A stretch of 34,482 nucleotides of DNA from positions 1-34,482 of the forward strand of contig NZ_SMKC01000044.1 of the NCBI RefSeq assembly GCF_004348315.1. Direction: 5' to 3'. The stretch comes from Streptomyces sp. 8K308 (GTDB lineage: Bacteria > Actinomycetota > Actinomycetes > Streptomycetales > Streptomycetaceae). The notes below the pieces were generated by a model, which saw only the letters and a program-made list of their open reading frames with translations, searched no databases and was not told where the DNA came from. The position numbers and the translations under genes are program-made. Numbering within the stretch: the first letter of the stretch is position 1; the number at the start of each line of letters is the position of its first letter. Below, one piece after another: positions 23,846 through 34,026 of this stretch.

Positions 23846-25027
23846 TCAGCGGCCCTGGAAGATCACCTCGGGGTTGGCCGCCGTCGGCCCGTCGAGCAGG
23901 GGTTGGGGCAGGCCCCGCAGGTGGGCGTCGAAGAAGGCGGCCACGTAGTCCCTGGTGATCTCGCCGGAGCGCTCGCCGGAGAGCGGCGCCTCGGGGTCGG
24001 TCAGCCCGAGCTGGCCGCCGAGCACCGGCAGGTCGATGAAGGTGAAGTGGCCCGAGTGCGTCACGGTCAGCCAGCGGCGCCAGCCGTCGAGCCGGGCCCA
24101 GTCCCGGTCCCAGGACTCGTCCTCGCCGCCTGGGTGGTGCAGGGACTCGGTTCCGAGCATCAGGAACGGCCGCCCGCCCAGGCCCTCGGGCGGCACGGGG
24201 GCGAAGAAGGTGCCGTCCATGTTGACCCCGGCGCGCACGCGCGGGTCCGCCGCCATGGTGACGGCCGTGGCGTTGCCCCCGATCGAGTGGCCGGCCATGC
24301 CGATCCGGGAGGCGTCTATCAGCCCGGCGCGCCGCCAGGCGGGGCGGGGGCCCGTCAACTGGTCGAGCACGAAGGACAGGTCGGCCGCCCGGCCCTCGGC
24401 GACGACCGACATGTCGTCGGCGGCCTCGCAGGCGACACAGGTGAGCATCCGACCGCCGGAAAAGAGGGTGCCGACCGACTCGTACGCGTGGTCGACGGCG
24501 GCCACCACGTAGCCGCGGCTGGCCAGCTCCTCGGCGAGCAGGGTGAGGGTGGTGCGCGGCAGCGAGAAACCCGGGGAGAGGACGACCAGCGGATGCCGGC
24601 CGCGCTCGGGCGCCGCGCCCGCCCGGGCGTTGATCCGGGTGGCGGCGACGTCCTCGGGCGCGATGACGTCCTCGCGGCCCTGGCTCTCCAGCAGCAGCCG
24701 GGCCTCGTCGACGGTCAGGTAGGGGGCGGGCCGGCCGGTGCCGGCCCTGGCGGGATAGAACATCGACACCAGCAGCTCGCGGTCGCCGGCCTCCGGCACC
24801 CACGGGTCGCGGCGGTCGCGGTCCACCAGGTGCAGCGTGTCCCGGCCGACCGCGAACGGACCTGTGGGCCGCGGCAGTTCGAGGACGGCGGCCGGCGCGG
24901 CGACCGGGTCGGCGACCGGGACCGGTGCACGGTCGGCGGCCGTCGCCGTCGGCAGCAGGGGCGCGGCGAGTGACAGGGTGAGGCCGACCGCCAGGGCGGC
25001 GGCGCCTCGGAAGATCGTGATCAACAT
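23846..25027 (-). CDS. Secreted alpha/beta hydrolase, PAF-acetylhydrolase-like
   Basis: A 393-residue protein with an N-terminal signal peptide (FRGAAALAVGLTLSLAAPLLPTATA, cleavage near residue 30). The fold signature is the nucleophile elbow AGHSIGG with Ser248, followed by NMDGTFF (Asp271) and HSGHFTF (His327), in the order Ser-Asp-His known for platelet-activating-factor acetylhydrolase/lipase family members. LVVLSPGFSLPRTT supplies the oxyanion strand. Four residues from the start there is no strong ribosome site, so expression may be low or leaderless. Substrates in streptomycetes are probably short-chain esters or lipids. Confidence 0.88.
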   Translation of the reverse strand: MLITIFRGAAALAVGLTLSLAAPLLPTATAADRAPVPVADPVAAPAAVLELPRPTGPFAVGRDTLHLVDRDRRDPWVPEAGDRELLVSMFYPARAGTGRPAPYLTVDEARLLLESQGREDVIAPEDVAATRINARAGAAPERGRHPLVVLSPGFSLPRTTLTLLAEELASRGYVVAAVDHAYESVGTLFSGGRMLTCVACEAADDMSVVAEGRAADLSFVLDQLTGPRPAWRRAGLIDASRIGMAGHSIGGNATAVTMAADPRVRAGVNMDGTFFAPVPPEGLGGRPFLMLGTESLHHPGGEDESWDRDWARLDGWRRWLTVTHSGHFTFIDLPVLGGQLGLTDPEAPLSGERSGEITRDYVAAFFDAHLRGLPQPLLDGPTAANPEVIFQGR

Positions 25028-25116
25028 GCACGGAGCGTAACCACGGGGCGTGGGGCGCCGCGTCAGTCCTCAGGCTGACCAGCCCCTTGACTTTCGTAAG
25101 GTTTCCCCTACGCGCC

Positions 25117-25139
25117 GGCACCACCCGGGAGGTGGTGCC
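25117..25139 (-). terminator. Terminator of yccF
   Basis: A perfect 9-bp stem ggcaccacc / ggtggtgcc with a 5-base loop, 5 bases past the yccF stop. Confidence 0.75.
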
Positions 25140-25143
25140 AGCA

Positions 25144-25563
25144 CTAGGTGTACTGGCCCTGCGTGTTCCAGCGGTAGCCGGGGTACGCCTGGGCGGTCGG
25201 CACGATCTCCCGGCCAAGCGGCATCAGCGACACCGGCACCATCTTGAAGTGGGCGATGCCGAACGGGATGCCGATGATCGTCACGCAGAAGGAGATGCCC
25301 GCCAGGATGTGCCCGATGGCGAGCCAGATGCCGGCGATCACCAGCCAGATCACGTTGCCCACGCCCGACGCCAGGCCCGCGTCGTGCCGCTCGGTGACGC
25401 GATAGCCGAAGGGCCACAGCGCGTAGCCGGCGATCCGGAAGCAGGCTATGCCGAAGGGGATCGTGACGATGAGGACGAAGCAGATGATGCCGGCGAGCAC
25501 GTAGCCGAGCGCCATCCACAGCCCGGAGAAGATCAACCAGATGATGTTCAGTATGGTTCGCAC
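25144..25563 (-). CDS. yccF: YccF domain membrane protein
   Basis: A 139-residue protein with two copies of the YccF unit, each a hydrophobic helix followed by a conserved IPFGIA...F segment: NIIWLIFSGLWMALGYVLAG with TIPFGIACFRIAGYALWPFG, and NVIWLVIAGIWLAIGHILAG with IGIPFGIAHFKMVPVSLMPLG. An inner membrane protein of unknown function. The downstream hairpin at 25117 closes the unit. Confidence 0.92.
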   Translation of the reverse strand: MRTILNIIWLIFSGLWMALGYVLAGIICFVLIVTIPFGIACFRIAGYALWPFGYRVTERHDAGLASGVGNVIWLVIAGIWLAIGHILAGISFCVTIIGIPFGIAHFKMVPVSLMPLGREIVPTAQAYPGYRWNTQGQYT

Positions 25564-25578
25564 GCCATCAGGATGACC

Positions 25579-26442
25579 TCAGCGGCGGCCGCCCGCCATG
25601 CGTTCCAGACGCTCGACGCGGTCCGCCATCGGCGGATGGGTGGCGAACATCCTGGCCAGCCCCTCGCCGCGGCGGAACGGGTTGGCGATCATCAGGTGGC
25701 TCGCCGTCTCCAACTGGGGCTCCGGGCGCAGCGGGCGGGCCTGGGTGCCCGCCTCCAGCTTGCGCAGCGCGCTGGCCAGCGCCAGCGGGTCCCCGGTGAG
25801 CCTGGCCCCCGACGCGTCCGCCTCGAACTCGCGCGACCTGCTGACCGCCAGTTGGATGAGGGAGGCCGCGATCGGGCCGAGGAGCATCACCAGCAGCATC
25901 CCGAAGATGCCGGGGCCGCCCTCGTCGTCGTCCCGCCCGATGGGGATGAACCAGGCGATGTTCACCAGGAACATGATCACCGAGGCCATGGCCCCGGCCA
26001 CCGAGGAGATCAGGATGTCCCGGTTGTAGACGTGGCTGAGCTCGTGGGCGATGACGCCGCGCAGCTCGCGCTCGTCGAGCAGGCGCAGGATGCCCTCGGT
26101 GCAGCAGACGGCGGCGTTGCGCGGGTTCCGGCCGGTGGCGAAGGCGTTGGGCGCCTCGGTCGGGGAGATGTAGAGCCGGGGCATCGGCTGCCTGGCCTGG
26201 CCGGCCAGCTCGCGGACCATGAGGTAGAGCCTGGGCGCCTCGAACTCGCTCACCGGCCTGGCCCGCATGGCGCGCAGCGCGAGCTTGTCGCTGTTCCAGT
26301 AGGCGTAGCCGTTGGTGCCGAGGGCCACCACCAGCGCGATCAGCAGGCCGCCGCGGCCGAAGAAGCTCCCGATGACCAGGATCAACGCGGACATGCCGCC
26401 GAGCAGGGCGGCGGTTTTGAGACCGTTGTGCCGGCGGTGCAC
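25579..26442 (-). CDS. htpX: HtpX-like membrane zinc metalloprotease
   Basis: A 287-residue M48 protease. GTG 26442 is taken as the start because AGGAGGG precedes it and the N-terminus ([10 protein letters not shown]) then runs into two membrane helices. Zinc ligands are His133 and His137 in HELSH plus Glu205 in SREFEAD; Glu134 is catalytic. Two further membrane spans lie near 143-200. HtpX removes damaged membrane proteins under stress. It sits directly downstream of nuoN on the same strand, with an inverted repeat in between. Confidence 0.95.
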   Translation of the reverse strand: MHRRHNGLKTAALLGGMSALILVIGSFFGRGGLLIALVVALGTNGYAYWNSDKLALRAMRARPVSEFEAPRLYLMVRELAGQARQPMPRLYISPTEAPNAFATGRNPRNAAVCCTEGILRLLDERELRGVIAHELSHVYNRDILISSVAGAMASVIMFLVNIAWFIPIGRDDDEGGPGIFGMLLVMLLGPIAASLIQLAVSRSREFEADASGARLTGDPLALASALRKLEAGTQARPLRPEPQLETASHLMIANPFRRGEGLARMFATHPPMADRVERLERMAGGRR

Positions 26443-26507
26443 GGTGTGCCCTCCTGGTTGCGCGCGCGGGTGTGCGGGTGTGGGGAATGCCGGATGTACC
26501 GGATGCC

Positions 26508-26536
26508 GGAGTTTCTCCACTAACAGTGGACACTCC
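26508..26536. promoter_or_regulatory. Nested inverted repeat between nuoN and htpX
   Basis: An inner dyad TCCACT-aac-AGTGGA within an outer ggagt / actcc. It is either the nuoN terminator or an operator of htpX, which starts 66 bases further on. Confidence 0.5.
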
Positions 26537-26624
26537 CGAAGTGCACAACGCGAACGGCGGGACGTCCGTTCCCTCACCGGCCCCGCTGTTACCGAGCGCG
26601 AACGTTCCGCGGCCGTCGGCGGCG

Positions 26625-28160
26625 CTAGATCAGCCCGCTCGATACAAAGGTGAGGATCAGCTGCGGGGCACCGGAGAAGGCCAGGGCCGCCGCCCCGGCG
26701 AGCCCGACGGCCCCGGTCAGCGGCACGGTGAGCGAGGCCAGAGCGGCCGGCACGGCGGCGGTGGCGGCGGCCGGCTCGTCGGCCCGGCCGACCGCCGGCT
26801 CCTCGGCCGGGCGGAACAGCAGCGCCGTCCAGCGCAGGTAGTAGAAGAGGGCGATCGCCACGTTGATCGCCATGACCACGGCGAGCGCGCCGAGGCCGGC
26901 GTCCACCGCCGCCTCGAAGACCGCGACCTTGGCGAACAGGCCCACCACCCCCGGCGGCAGTCCGGCCAGGCACAGCAGGAAGAAGGCCAGCGCGAGCGCG
27001 GTCAGCGGCCGGCGGGCGTAGAGCCCCCGGTAGTCGGCGAGCCGGCGCCCGCCGTGCCGGCGCGCCACCTGGGCGGCCACCGCGAACGCGCCCAGGTTGA
27101 CCGCCGCGTACATCAGCGCGTAGGCGACGGTCGTGCCCACCGCCTCGCCGCGGTCGGTGTAGGCGGCGGCCGCGAGCGGCACCAGCAGGTAGCCGGCCTG
27201 CCCGACCGACGACCAGGCGAGCAGCCGGATCGCGCTGTGTGGCCCGGACGGGTCGGTGCGCAGCGCGGCGGCGTTGCCCACGGTCATGGTGAGGGCGGCG
27301 AGCAGCCCGAGCGCAGGGCCCCACAGGTCGCCGTAGCCGGGGAAGGCCAGGGTGGTGACCAGGGCGAGGCCGGCGAGCCCGGCGGCCTTGCCGACCACCG
27401 ACAGGTAGCCGGCGACGGGCAGCGGCGCGCCGACGTAGGTCTCGGGGACCCAGAAGTGGAACGGCACGGCGGCGGTCTTGAAGGCGAAGCCGACCAGTGT
27501 GAGCGCCACCCCGGCCTCGGCCAGGGTGGCCAGCTGGGGGTCGCCCCCGGGCAGGGCGGTGGCGAGCTCGGCGAAGAAGAGGCTGCCGCCGGCGGCGTAG
27601 ACGAAGCTGACGCCGAGCAGGGTGACGGCGGTGGCGGTGACCGAGGTGAGGAAGAACTTGAGCGCGGCCTCGGGTCCGGTGCGGCTGCCGCGGCGCAGCC
27701 CGACCAGGGCGTAGGCGGGCAGCGTGGCGACCTCGAGCGCGATGATCAGGGTGGCCAGGTCGCGGGCGGCCGGGAGCAGCGCGGCGCCGGAGGCCGAGGA
27801 GAGCAGCAGGAACCAGAACTCGCCGCCCGGGATGTCGTCGTCCGCGGTCTCCGGGACGGCGAGCAGGGCCACGAGGAACGCGCCGCCGAGCACCAGCAGT
27901 TGGACGATGACGGCGAAGCGGTCCGCGGTGTAGGCGCAGAGCGCGGGCTCGTCGGCGAGGCAGAACGTGGCCCGGTCGCCGTCGCGCAGCGGCAGCAGGG
28001 CGAGGGCGGCGAGCGCGAGTCCGCCGGCGGCCAGCCAGCCGAGCAGCGGGCGCCTCGCGGCCGGCAGGAACAGGTCGGCGATCAGCACCACCACGGCGGC
28101 GACCGCGGCGATGAGCGGGGGCGCGACGACCGCCCACTCGACGTTCTGGGTGAGGTTCAT
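26625..28160 (-). CDS. nuoN: NADH-quinone oxidoreductase subunit N (second cluster)
   Basis: A 511-residue polytopic protein, an antiporter-like subunit of complex I that carries protons through the membrane arm. Recognisable features are [21 protein letters not shown] (TM5 region with a conserved Lys), [19 protein letters not shown] in the TM7-8 loop and [10 protein letters not shown]. Length agrees with the family. ATG 28160 overlaps the nuoM stop by four bases. It is the last gene of the operon. Confidence 0.95.
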   Translation of the reverse strand: MNLTQNVEWAVVAPPLIAAVAAVVVLIADLFLPAARRPLLGWLAAGGLALAALALLPLRDGDRATFCLADEPALCAYTADRFAVIVQLLVLGGAFLVALLAVPETADDDIPGGEFWFLLLSSASGAALLPAARDLATLIIALEVATLPAYALVGLRRGSRTGPEAALKFFLTSVTATAVTLLGVSFVYAAGGSLFFAELATALPGGDPQLATLAEAGVALTLVGFAFKTAAVPFHFWVPETYVGAPLPVAGYLSVVGKAAGLAGLALVTTLAFPGYGDLWGPALGLLAALTMTVGNAAALRTDPSGPHSAIRLLAWSSVGQAGYLLVPLAAAAYTDRGEAVGTTVAYALMYAAVNLGAFAVAAQVARRHGGRRLADYRGLYARRPLTALALAFFLLCLAGLPPGVVGLFAKVAVFEAAVDAGLGALAVVMAINVAIALFYYLRWTALLFRPAEEPAVGRADEPAAATAAVPAALASLTVPLTGAVGLAGAAALAFSGAPQLILTFVSSGLI

Positions 28161-29728
28161 CTGGCGACTCCCGGCAGGAGGGCCGCGACGGCGGGGTCGG
28201 TGAGGTCGAGCAGGACGGCCGGCCACAGGCCGGCGAGCAGGGTCAGCGCGGCGAGCGGGGCGAACGCCGCGTACTCAGGGGCGCGCAGGTCGGGGAGTGG
28301 TTCGTCGACCTTGTCCCCCATGCAGACGCGGCGGACCACGAGCAGCAGGTAGGCGGCGGTCAGCAGGGTGCCGAGGCCGGCGCACGCCAGGTAGGTGAGG
28401 AACGCGGGCCGGCTGAGGCCCTCGGCCGGGTGGTAGGCGCCGAGCATGGCGAGCAGTTCGCCCCAGAAGCCGGCGAGTCCCGGCAGCCCGAGTGAGGCGA
28501 CGGCGGCGAACGCCAGCAGCCCGCCGAACCGCGGGGCCCGGCCGTAGAGCGTCACGTCGGTCAGCCGGTCGAGGTCGGTGGACCCGACGCGCTCCTTGAG
28601 GGCGCCGACGAGGAAGAACAGCAGGCCGGTGATCAGGCCGTGGGCGATGTTGGCGAACAGCGCGCCGTTGACGCCGCCGCGGGTGAGGGTGGCGATGCCG
28701 AGGAGCACGAAGCCCATGTGGCCGACGGACGAGTAGGCGATGAGCCGCTTCAGGTCCCCGCCGGCGCCGCGCCGTACCAGGGCGAGGCAGGCGAGGGAGC
28801 CGTAGATGATGCCGGCGGCGGCGAAGGCGCCAAGGTAGGGCGCGAAGGTGTGCATGCCCTCGGGGGCGATCGGCAGCGCGATCCTGACCAGGCCGTAGGT
28901 GCCCATCTTCAGCAGCACGCCGGCCAGCAGCACCGAGCCGGCCGTTGGGGCGGCCGTGTGCGCGTCAGGCAGCCAGCTGTGCAGCGGCCACATGGGGGTC
29001 TTGACGGCGAGGCCGAGGCCGATGGCCAGCACGGCGAGCAGCTGGGTGGTGTGGCTGAGGCCCGCGCCGTTCGCCTCGGCGAGGGCGACCATGTCGAAGG
29101 TGCCGCCGCGCACGCCGATCAGCAGCAGGCCGAGCAGCATCACCACCGAGCCGACGACCGTGTAGAGGATGAACTTCCAGGCCGCGGCGGCCCGTTCGGC
29201 GCCGCCCCAGCGGGCGATCAGGAAGTACATCGGGATCAGGACCGTCTCGAAGGCCAGGAAGAACAGCACCAGGTCGAGGACGGCGAAGGTGGCGAGCGTG
29301 CCGGCCTCGAGCAGGAGCAGCAGCGCGACGAACGGCACCGGGCCCGGGGTGTCGTCCCCCTTGGGCGGCCTGACGTAGGTGTGGAGGGCGCAGAGGAAGG
29401 TCAGCAGCGCGGTGAGGACGAGCAGCGGCAGCGAGATGCCGTCGACGCCGAGGTGCAGCCGGATGTCGAGCGCCGGGATCCAGCTGAGGTCGCTCTCGGC
29501 CTGGACGTCGGCCGGCCGGTCGTGGTCGAAGCCGGCGGCGAGCAGCAGCGTCAGGACGAGCACGGCGCCGGTGACGGTGACGCCGTGCCGCAGCACGTCG
29601 CGCTCCGGGCCGCCCCTACCGCGCAGCCCGGGCGGGGCGGGCAGCAGGGCGGCGCCGGCGCCGAGCAGCGGGAGCACGACGGCGGCGGCGAGCAGCAGTC
29701 GCATGGTGGTGTCGTTGAGGCTGATCAC
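28157..29728 (-). CDS. nuoM: NADH-quinone oxidoreductase subunit M (second cluster)
   Basis: A 523-residue antiporter-like subunit. It has [21 protein letters not shown] (with the conserved Glu of TM5), [32 protein letters not shown] and [12 protein letters not shown], all NuoM hallmarks. It starts at GTG 29728, 3 bases after the nuoL stop, and its stop overlaps nuoN, so translation is coupled along the operon. Confidence 0.95.
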   Translation of the reverse strand: MISLNDTTMRLLLAAAVVLPLLGAGAALLPAPPGLRGRGGPERDVLRHGVTVTGAVLVLTLLLAAGFDHDRPADVQAESDLSWIPALDIRLHLGVDGISLPLLVLTALLTFLCALHTYVRPPKGDDTPGPVPFVALLLLLEAGTLATFAVLDLVLFFLAFETVLIPMYFLIARWGGAERAAAAWKFILYTVVGSVVMLLGLLLIGVRGGTFDMVALAEANGAGLSHTTQLLAVLAIGLGLAVKTPMWPLHSWLPDAHTAAPTAGSVLLAGVLLKMGTYGLVRIALPIAPEGMHTFAPYLGAFAAAGIIYGSLACLALVRRGAGGDLKRLIAYSSVGHMGFVLLGIATLTRGGVNGALFANIAHGLITGLLFFLVGALKERVGSTDLDRLTDVTLYGRAPRFGGLLAFAAVASLGLPGLAGFWGELLAMLGAYHPAEGLSRPAFLTYLACAGLGTLLTAAYLLLVVRRVCMGDKVDEPLPDLRAPEYAAFAPLAALTLLAGLWPAVLLDLTDPAVAALLPGVAR

Positions 29729-29731
29729 GGC

Positions 29732-31672
29732 TCACTCCCCCGCGACGACGAGGACGGCGGCGACGGCCAGGACGAGGGTGCCGGCGACGATCGCGCTGAG
29801 GTAGGTCTGCACGTTGCCGGTCTGGGCGCGGCGGGCCGCGGCGCCGAGCAGCCCGGGCGCGGCGCCGGCGGCGCGCACGTAGGTGTCGACGACGGCCCGG
29901 TCGAGGAAGCGGACCAGGCGGGCGGCGGCCTCGGTGGGGCGGACGACGGCGGCCGCGTAGGCGGCGTCGGCGTGGAAGCCGGCGGCAGCGTGCGGGTGCA
30001 GGCCGCGCAGCAGGGCGGGTGCCGGGTCGACGGAGCCGCTCTCCGGGGCGTCCTCGTAGGCGCGGCGCCAGGCGGCGTAGGCGGCGAGGCCGCCGACCAG
30101 CGCGGCGCCGGTGGCCACCAGGGTGGTGGTGAGGGTGGGCGCGAGGTCGCCGCCGTCGAACCAGTCCGGCAGGACCGGGTAGGCGAGGCCGAGCAGCAGG
30201 GTGGGGAGCGCGAGCAGCCAGAGCACGGCGGCCATCACGGGGCTCGCGCCCTCGGAGACCGGCACCGGCTCGGTGCGCGCTCCCCCAGACTTCGTCTGGG
30301 AGGTGCCCCCACAAGCGAGGTCGTGGAAGGCGACCAGCCAGAGGCGGGCGGCGTAGCAGGCGGTGAGGAGCGCCGTGAGCAGCCCGGCGACCAGGACGAT
30401 CCAGCCGGCGGCGGCCGGGACGCCGTGCCCGGGGTCGAGCGCGGCGTGCTCGGCGGCCGCTATCACCGCCTCCTTGGAGAAGAAGCCGGCGAACGGCGGG
30501 ATGGCGGCGAGCGCGAGCAGCCCGATGGTCATGGTCCAGTAGGCGTCGGGGGCGCGGCGCCTGAGGCCGCGCATCCGGGACATGGCGGTCAGCGAGCCGG
30601 TGCCGGCGGTGTGGATGAGCACGCCGGCGGAGAGGAAGAGCAGGGCCTTGAACGCGCCGTGCGTCAGCAGGTGGAAGACCGCGGCCTCCCGGTCGGCGAC
30701 GGCCAGGGCGCCCGTCATGTAGGCGAGTTGACCAATGGTGGAGTAGGCGAGCACCCGCTTGACGTCGTCCTGGGCGAGGGCGGCGAGCGCCGAGCCGATC
30801 ATCGTGAGGGCCGCGACGACGGCGAGCGTCAGCAGGGCGGCCGTGGAGGCGGCGAAGACGGGCAGCAGCCGGGCCACGAAGTAGACGCCGGCGGCGACCA
30901 TGGTGGCGGCGTGGATCAGCGCGGACACCGGGGTCGGGCCGGCCATCGCGTCCGGCAGCCAGGCGTGCAGCGGCACCTGGCCCGACTTGCCGGCCACGCC
31001 GGCGAGCAGCAGCAGGGCGATCAGGGTGGGGTGGGAGAGTTCGAGGCCGCCGTCGAGGAGCCGGCCCGCGATCTCGCTGACGCGGAAGGTGCCGGCCTCG
31101 TCGGCCAGGGCCAGGATGCCGATCAGGAACGGCACGTCGCCGAGCTTGGTGACCAGGAACGCCTTGAGCGAGGCGGCGCGGGCGGCCGAGGTGTCCCAGT
31201 AGTGGCCGACCAGGAAGTACGAGCAGACGCCCATCACCTCCCAGCCGACGAGCAGCACGATCAGGTCGTCGGCGTAGACGACGAGCAGCATGGCGGCGGT
31301 GAAGAGCGAGACCAGCGCGGCGTAGGAGGGGTAGCGGCGGTCGCCGCTCAGATAGCCCGTCGAGTACAGCTGCACACAGCCGGCGACGACCGCCACGAGC
31401 ACCGCCACCAGCACGGCGAACCCGTCAAGGTTCAGGGCGAGTTGGATGTCGAGCCGGTCGTTGCCCGTGACCGTGAGGCGGGTCGCGGCGGTGATCGGCT
31501 CGTCGCCGCCCTGCCGCACGGCGACGTAGATCGCGAGGCCGGCGGAGGTGAGCGTCGGCAGCACGGCGAGCGGCCGGACGAAGCCGGGCGCGCGCCGGCC
31601 GGTCAGCAGGATCGCCGCGGCGGCGACGAACGGCAGCAGCGGCACGAGGACGGCGGCGGTCGTGGTGTTCAC
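29732..31672 (-). CDS. nuoL: NADH-quinone oxidoreductase subunit L (second cluster)
   Basis: A 646-residue antiporter-like subunit with [20 protein letters not shown] (conserved Glu), [33 protein letters not shown] and the long C-terminal part that includes the lateral helix and terminal span. GTG 31672 overlaps the nuoK stop (GTGA). Near residues 455-470 the protein contains [12 protein letters not shown], encoded by a palindromic repeat (30280-30310) that looks inserted in frame. Confidence 0.95.
   Translation of the reverse strand: MNTTTAAVLVPLLPFVAAAAILLTGRRAPGFVRPLAVLPTLTSAGLAIYVAVRQGGDEPITAATRLTVTGNDRLDIQLALNLDGFAVLVAVLVAVVAGCVQLYSTGYLSGDRRYPSYAALVSLFTAAMLLVVYADDLIVLLVGWEVMGVCSYFLVGHYWDTSAARAASLKAFLVTKLGDVPFLIGILALADEAGTFRVSEIAGRLLDGGLELSHPTLIALLLLAGVAGKSGQVPLHAWLPDAMAGPTPVSALIHAATMVAAGVYFVARLLPVFAASTAALLTLAVVAALTMIGSALAALAQDDVKRVLAYSTIGQLAYMTGALAVADREAAVFHLLTHGAFKALLFLSAGVLIHTAGTGSLTAMSRMRGLRRRAPDAYWTMTIGLLALAAIPPFAGFFSKEAVIAAAEHAALDPGHGVPAAAGWIVLVAGLLTALLTACYAARLWLVAFHDLACGGTSQTKSGGARTEPVPVSEGASPVMAAVLWLLALPTLLLGLAYPVLPDWFDGGDLAPTLTTTLVATGAALVGGLAAYAAWRRAYEDAPESGSVDPAPALLRGLHPHAAAGFHADAAYAAAVVRPTEAAARLVRFLDRAVVDTYVRAAGAAPGLLGAAARRAQTGNVQTYLSAIVAGTLVLAVAAVLVVAGE
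30280..30310. repeat. Streptomyces palindromic repeat inside nuoL
   Basis: gctcccccagac-ttc-gtctgggaggtgccccc forms a strong hairpin. This sequence type recurs through Streptomyces genomes, usually between genes. Here it adds about a dozen residues in frame to a cytoplasmic or periplasmic loop of NuoL. Confidence 0.65.
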
Positions 31673-32031
31673 GAGGGATGGGTCTCCGAGGTCCGCTCCG
31701 CCGGCGTCTCGTCGAGCGGCGTGCGCGGCTCGCCGAGCTCGCGGAGCTGGTCGATGGCGGAGGTGCCGCGGGCGCGGTAGACGAGCAGCACGATGGCGAG
31801 ACCGATGCCGATCTCGGCCGCGGCGAGGGCGATGAGGAAGAGCGTGAGGACCTGGCCCGAGTGCATGGCGTCGCGCAGCCACACGTCGAACGCGACCAGG
31901 TTGAGGCTGACGGCGGCGAGCATCAACTCCACCGACATCAGCACCAGGATGGCGTTGCGCCTGGCCAACACCCCGTACAGGCCGGTGCAGAAGAGCAGCA
32001 CGGCGAGCACGGCCGGGTAGAGCAGGTGCAT
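31669..32031 (-). CDS. nuoK: NADH-quinone oxidoreductase subunit K (second cluster)
   Basis: A 120-residue protein with three membrane helices, the conserved glutamates in [16 protein letters not shown] (TM2) and [17 protein letters not shown] (TM3). It is about 20 residues longer than the usual about 100 because of a Glu/Thr-rich C-terminal tail. ATG 32031; its start shares a base with the nuoJ stop codon and its stop overlaps nuoL. Confidence 0.95.
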   Translation of the reverse strand: MHLLYPAVLAVLLFCTGLYGVLARRNAILVLMSVELMLAAVSLNLVAFDVWLRDAMHSGQVLTLFLIALAAAEIGIGLAIVLLVYRARGTSAIDQLRELGEPRTPLDETPAERTSETHPS

Positions 32032-32546
32032 CAGCGCTCACCGCCGTCGCGCCGCCTGGTGCGGGAGACGACGATCGCTCCGACGAGGGCGGCGAGCAGC
32101 AGCACGGACAGCGCCTCGAACGGCAGCACCCACTCGCGGAACAGACTCTCGCCGATCTGCCCCGACTCGCCGTGCGGGGGGTCGAGTTCGATCCGCGCGG
32201 TGCGGAAGGCGTCGACGACGAGGACCACCAGGGCGGCGGCCGAGCCGAGCGACACGGCGAGCGCCACCGGCCGGTTGCCCGAGTCCGCGTCGGGCGACGG
32301 GCCGATGGGCGCCCTGGTGAGCATCAGGCCGAAGAGCAGCAGCACGACGACCGAGCCGAGGTAGATCAGCACCTGCACCCAGGCCACGAACTCGGCGGTG
32401 AGCAGCAGGTACTGGACGGCAAGGCCGCCGAGCGCGACCACCAGCCAGAGCGCCGCGTGCACCAACTCCCGGGTGGTGACGCAGCGGACGGCGGCGCCGA
32501 GGACGACGACCCCGACGATGAGGAAGACGACCTCCTGCCCGGTCAC
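32031..32546 (-). CDS. nuoJ: NADH-quinone oxidoreductase subunit J (second cluster)
   Basis: A 171-residue membrane protein with [45 protein letters not shown] (the conserved TM3 with its pi-bulge region) and a C-terminal span. GTG 32546, preceded by AGGAGGGG, overlaps the nuoI stop by four bases. It is shorter than many NuoJ proteins, which have a longer C-terminus. Confidence 0.94.
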   Translation of the reverse strand: MTGQEVVFLIVGVVVLGAAVRCVTTRELVHAALWLVVALGGLAVQYLLLTAEFVAWVQVLIYLGSVVVLLLFGLMLTRAPIGPSPDADSGNRPVALAVSLGSAAALVVLVVDAFRTARIELDPPHGESGQIGESLFREWVLPFEALSVLLLAALVGAIVVSRTRRRDGGER

Positions 32547-33067
32547 GTCCCCTCCTGTTCGTCCCGCTCGACGGCCTTGCGGGCGGCGGCTATCTCCTTG
32601 GGCTCCTCGCCCGCCGCGTCGAGCGTGGGCGGCTCGGGCACGGTCCACATCCACGCGCGCAACGCCTCGCGCTCGTGGGTGAGTTCGCGGATGTCGGTGG
32701 TGGCGTACTCGAACTCGGGCGACCAGAAGAGGGCGTCGAACGGGCAGACCTCGACGCAGATCCCGCAGTACATGCAGAGCGAGAAGTCGATGGCGAAGCG
32801 GTCGAGCACGTTGCGGCTGCGCTCGCGCCCGCCGGGGGTCGCGGGCGGCACGGTCTCCTTGTGCGAGTCGATGTAGATGCACCAGTCGGGGCACTCGCGG
32901 GCGCAGAGCATGCAGACCGTGCAGTTTTCCTCGAACAGCGCGATGACGCCCCGGCTGCGGGGCGGCAGTTCGGGGCGCCGCTCCGGGTACTGCTGGGTGA
33001 CCGCGCGGCGGGTCATGGCGCGCAGCGTGATCGCCAGCCCCCGGGCGAGTCCTGACCCGAGGCTCAT
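32543..33067 (-). CDS. nuoI: NADH-quinone oxidoreductase subunit I (second cluster)
   Basis: A 174-residue ferredoxin-like subunit. It has two [4Fe-4S] motifs: [19 protein letters not shown] and [23 protein letters not shown], the N6a/N6b clusters of complex I. It carries electrons between the peripheral arm and quinone. ATG 33067 overlaps the nuoH stop (ATGA). The acidic C-terminal tail ([16 protein letters not shown]) is typical of actinobacteria. Confidence 0.95.
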   Translation of the reverse strand: MSLGSGLARGLAITLRAMTRRAVTQQYPERRPELPPRSRGVIALFEENCTVCMLCARECPDWCIYIDSHKETVPPATPGGRERSRNVLDRFAIDFSLCMYCGICVEVCPFDALFWSPEFEYATTDIRELTHEREALRAWMWTVPEPPTLDAAGEEPKEIAAARKAVERDEQEGT

Positions 33068-34026
33068 CCTGACACCACCACCTTGATCACGCCCGTCAAC
33101 GCGATCTGGGCCAGGGCGAGGGGCACCAGCGCGGTCCAGGCGAACTTCTGGATCTGGTCGACGCGGAGCCTGGGCCAGGCGACGCGGGCCCAGATGACGA
33201 GGAAGCTGAGCGCGCCGGTCTTGAGCAGCATCCACAGCCAGCCGAGCTGGTCGGACCACGGCCCGTGCCAGCCGCCGAGAAACAGCACGGCCGTGAGGGC
33301 GGAGACGACGACGATGCCGGCGTACTCGGCGAGCAGGAAGAGCGCGAAGCGGAGGCCCGAGTACTCGGTGTACGCACCGAAGATGATCTCCTCGGGGGCG
33401 ATCGGCGCGTCGAACGGCGGGCGTTGCAGCTCGGCGAGCCCGGCGGTGAAGAAGACGAAGCCGCCGACGAGTTGCCACGGCACCCACCACCACTCGAACT
33501 CGCCGAGTATCCCGGTGAGCGAGAGGGTGCCGGCGGCCATCGCGACGGATGCGGCGGACAGCAGCAACGGCAGCTCGTAGGCCATGAGTTGGGCGGCGGT
33601 TCGGAGGGCGCCGAGCAGCGAGTACTTGTTGGCCGACGCCCAGCCGGCCATCAACGAGCCGAGCACGCCGATGCCGAGGACGGCGAGCACGAAGAAGATG
33701 CCGGCGTCGATGACCTGCCCGACCATGCCGTCGGGTCCGAGCGGGATGGCCACGAGGACGATCAGGTACGGGATGAGCGCGACGGCGGGCGCGAGTTGGA
33801 AGACACGGCGGTCGGCGCCGGCCGGGACGGTGTCCTCCTTCTGCGCGAACTTGACGCCGTCCGCGATGAGTTGGGCCCAGCCGTGGAACCCGCCGGCGTG
33901 CATGGGGCCGAGCCGGCCCTGCATGTGCGCCATGGCCTTGTGCTCGGTCTGCCCGACGAGCAGGGGCAGCACGAGAAACGCGACCACGACCGCCGCGACC
34001 CGCACGGCCACGTCCCACACGTCCAC
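33064..34026 (-). CDS. nuoH: NADH-quinone oxidoreductase subunit H (second cluster)
   Basis: A 320-residue membrane protein, GTG 34026. It has the quinone-site regions MQGRLGP near the N-terminus, [53 protein letters not shown] and [17 protein letters not shown]. It lacks the longer C-terminus of the NuoH of the standard nuoA-N operon, in line with the second streptomycete cluster. Its GTG overlaps the upstream stop (TAGTG). Confidence 0.94.
   Translation of the reverse strand: MDVWDVAVRVAAVVVAFLVLPLLVGQTEHKAMAHMQGRLGPMHAGGFHGWAQLIADGVKFAQKEDTVPAGADRRVFQLAPAVALIPYLIVLVAIPLGPDGMVGQVIDAGIFFVLAVLGIGVLGSLMAGWASANKYSLLGALRTAAQLMAYELPLLLSAASVAMAAGTLSLTGILGEFEWWWVPWQLVGGFVFFTAGLAELQRPPFDAPIAPEEIIFGAYTEYSGLRFALFLLAEYAGIVVVSALTAVLFLGGWHGPWSDQLGWLWMLLKTGALSFLVIWARVAWPRLRVDQIQKFAWTALVPLALAQIALTGVIKVVVSG

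Noticed and set aside
23735..24973. Plus-strand frame opposite the PAF-acetylhydrolase-like gene
   Set aside because: Antisense to a gene with signal peptide and a full catalytic triad; composition is typical of a shadow frame.
28640..31780. A 1046-codon plus-strand open frame
   Set aside because: It is antisense to nuoM/nuoL, has Gly/Glu/Asp/Gln-rich nonsense composition and no motif; a by-product of high GC.
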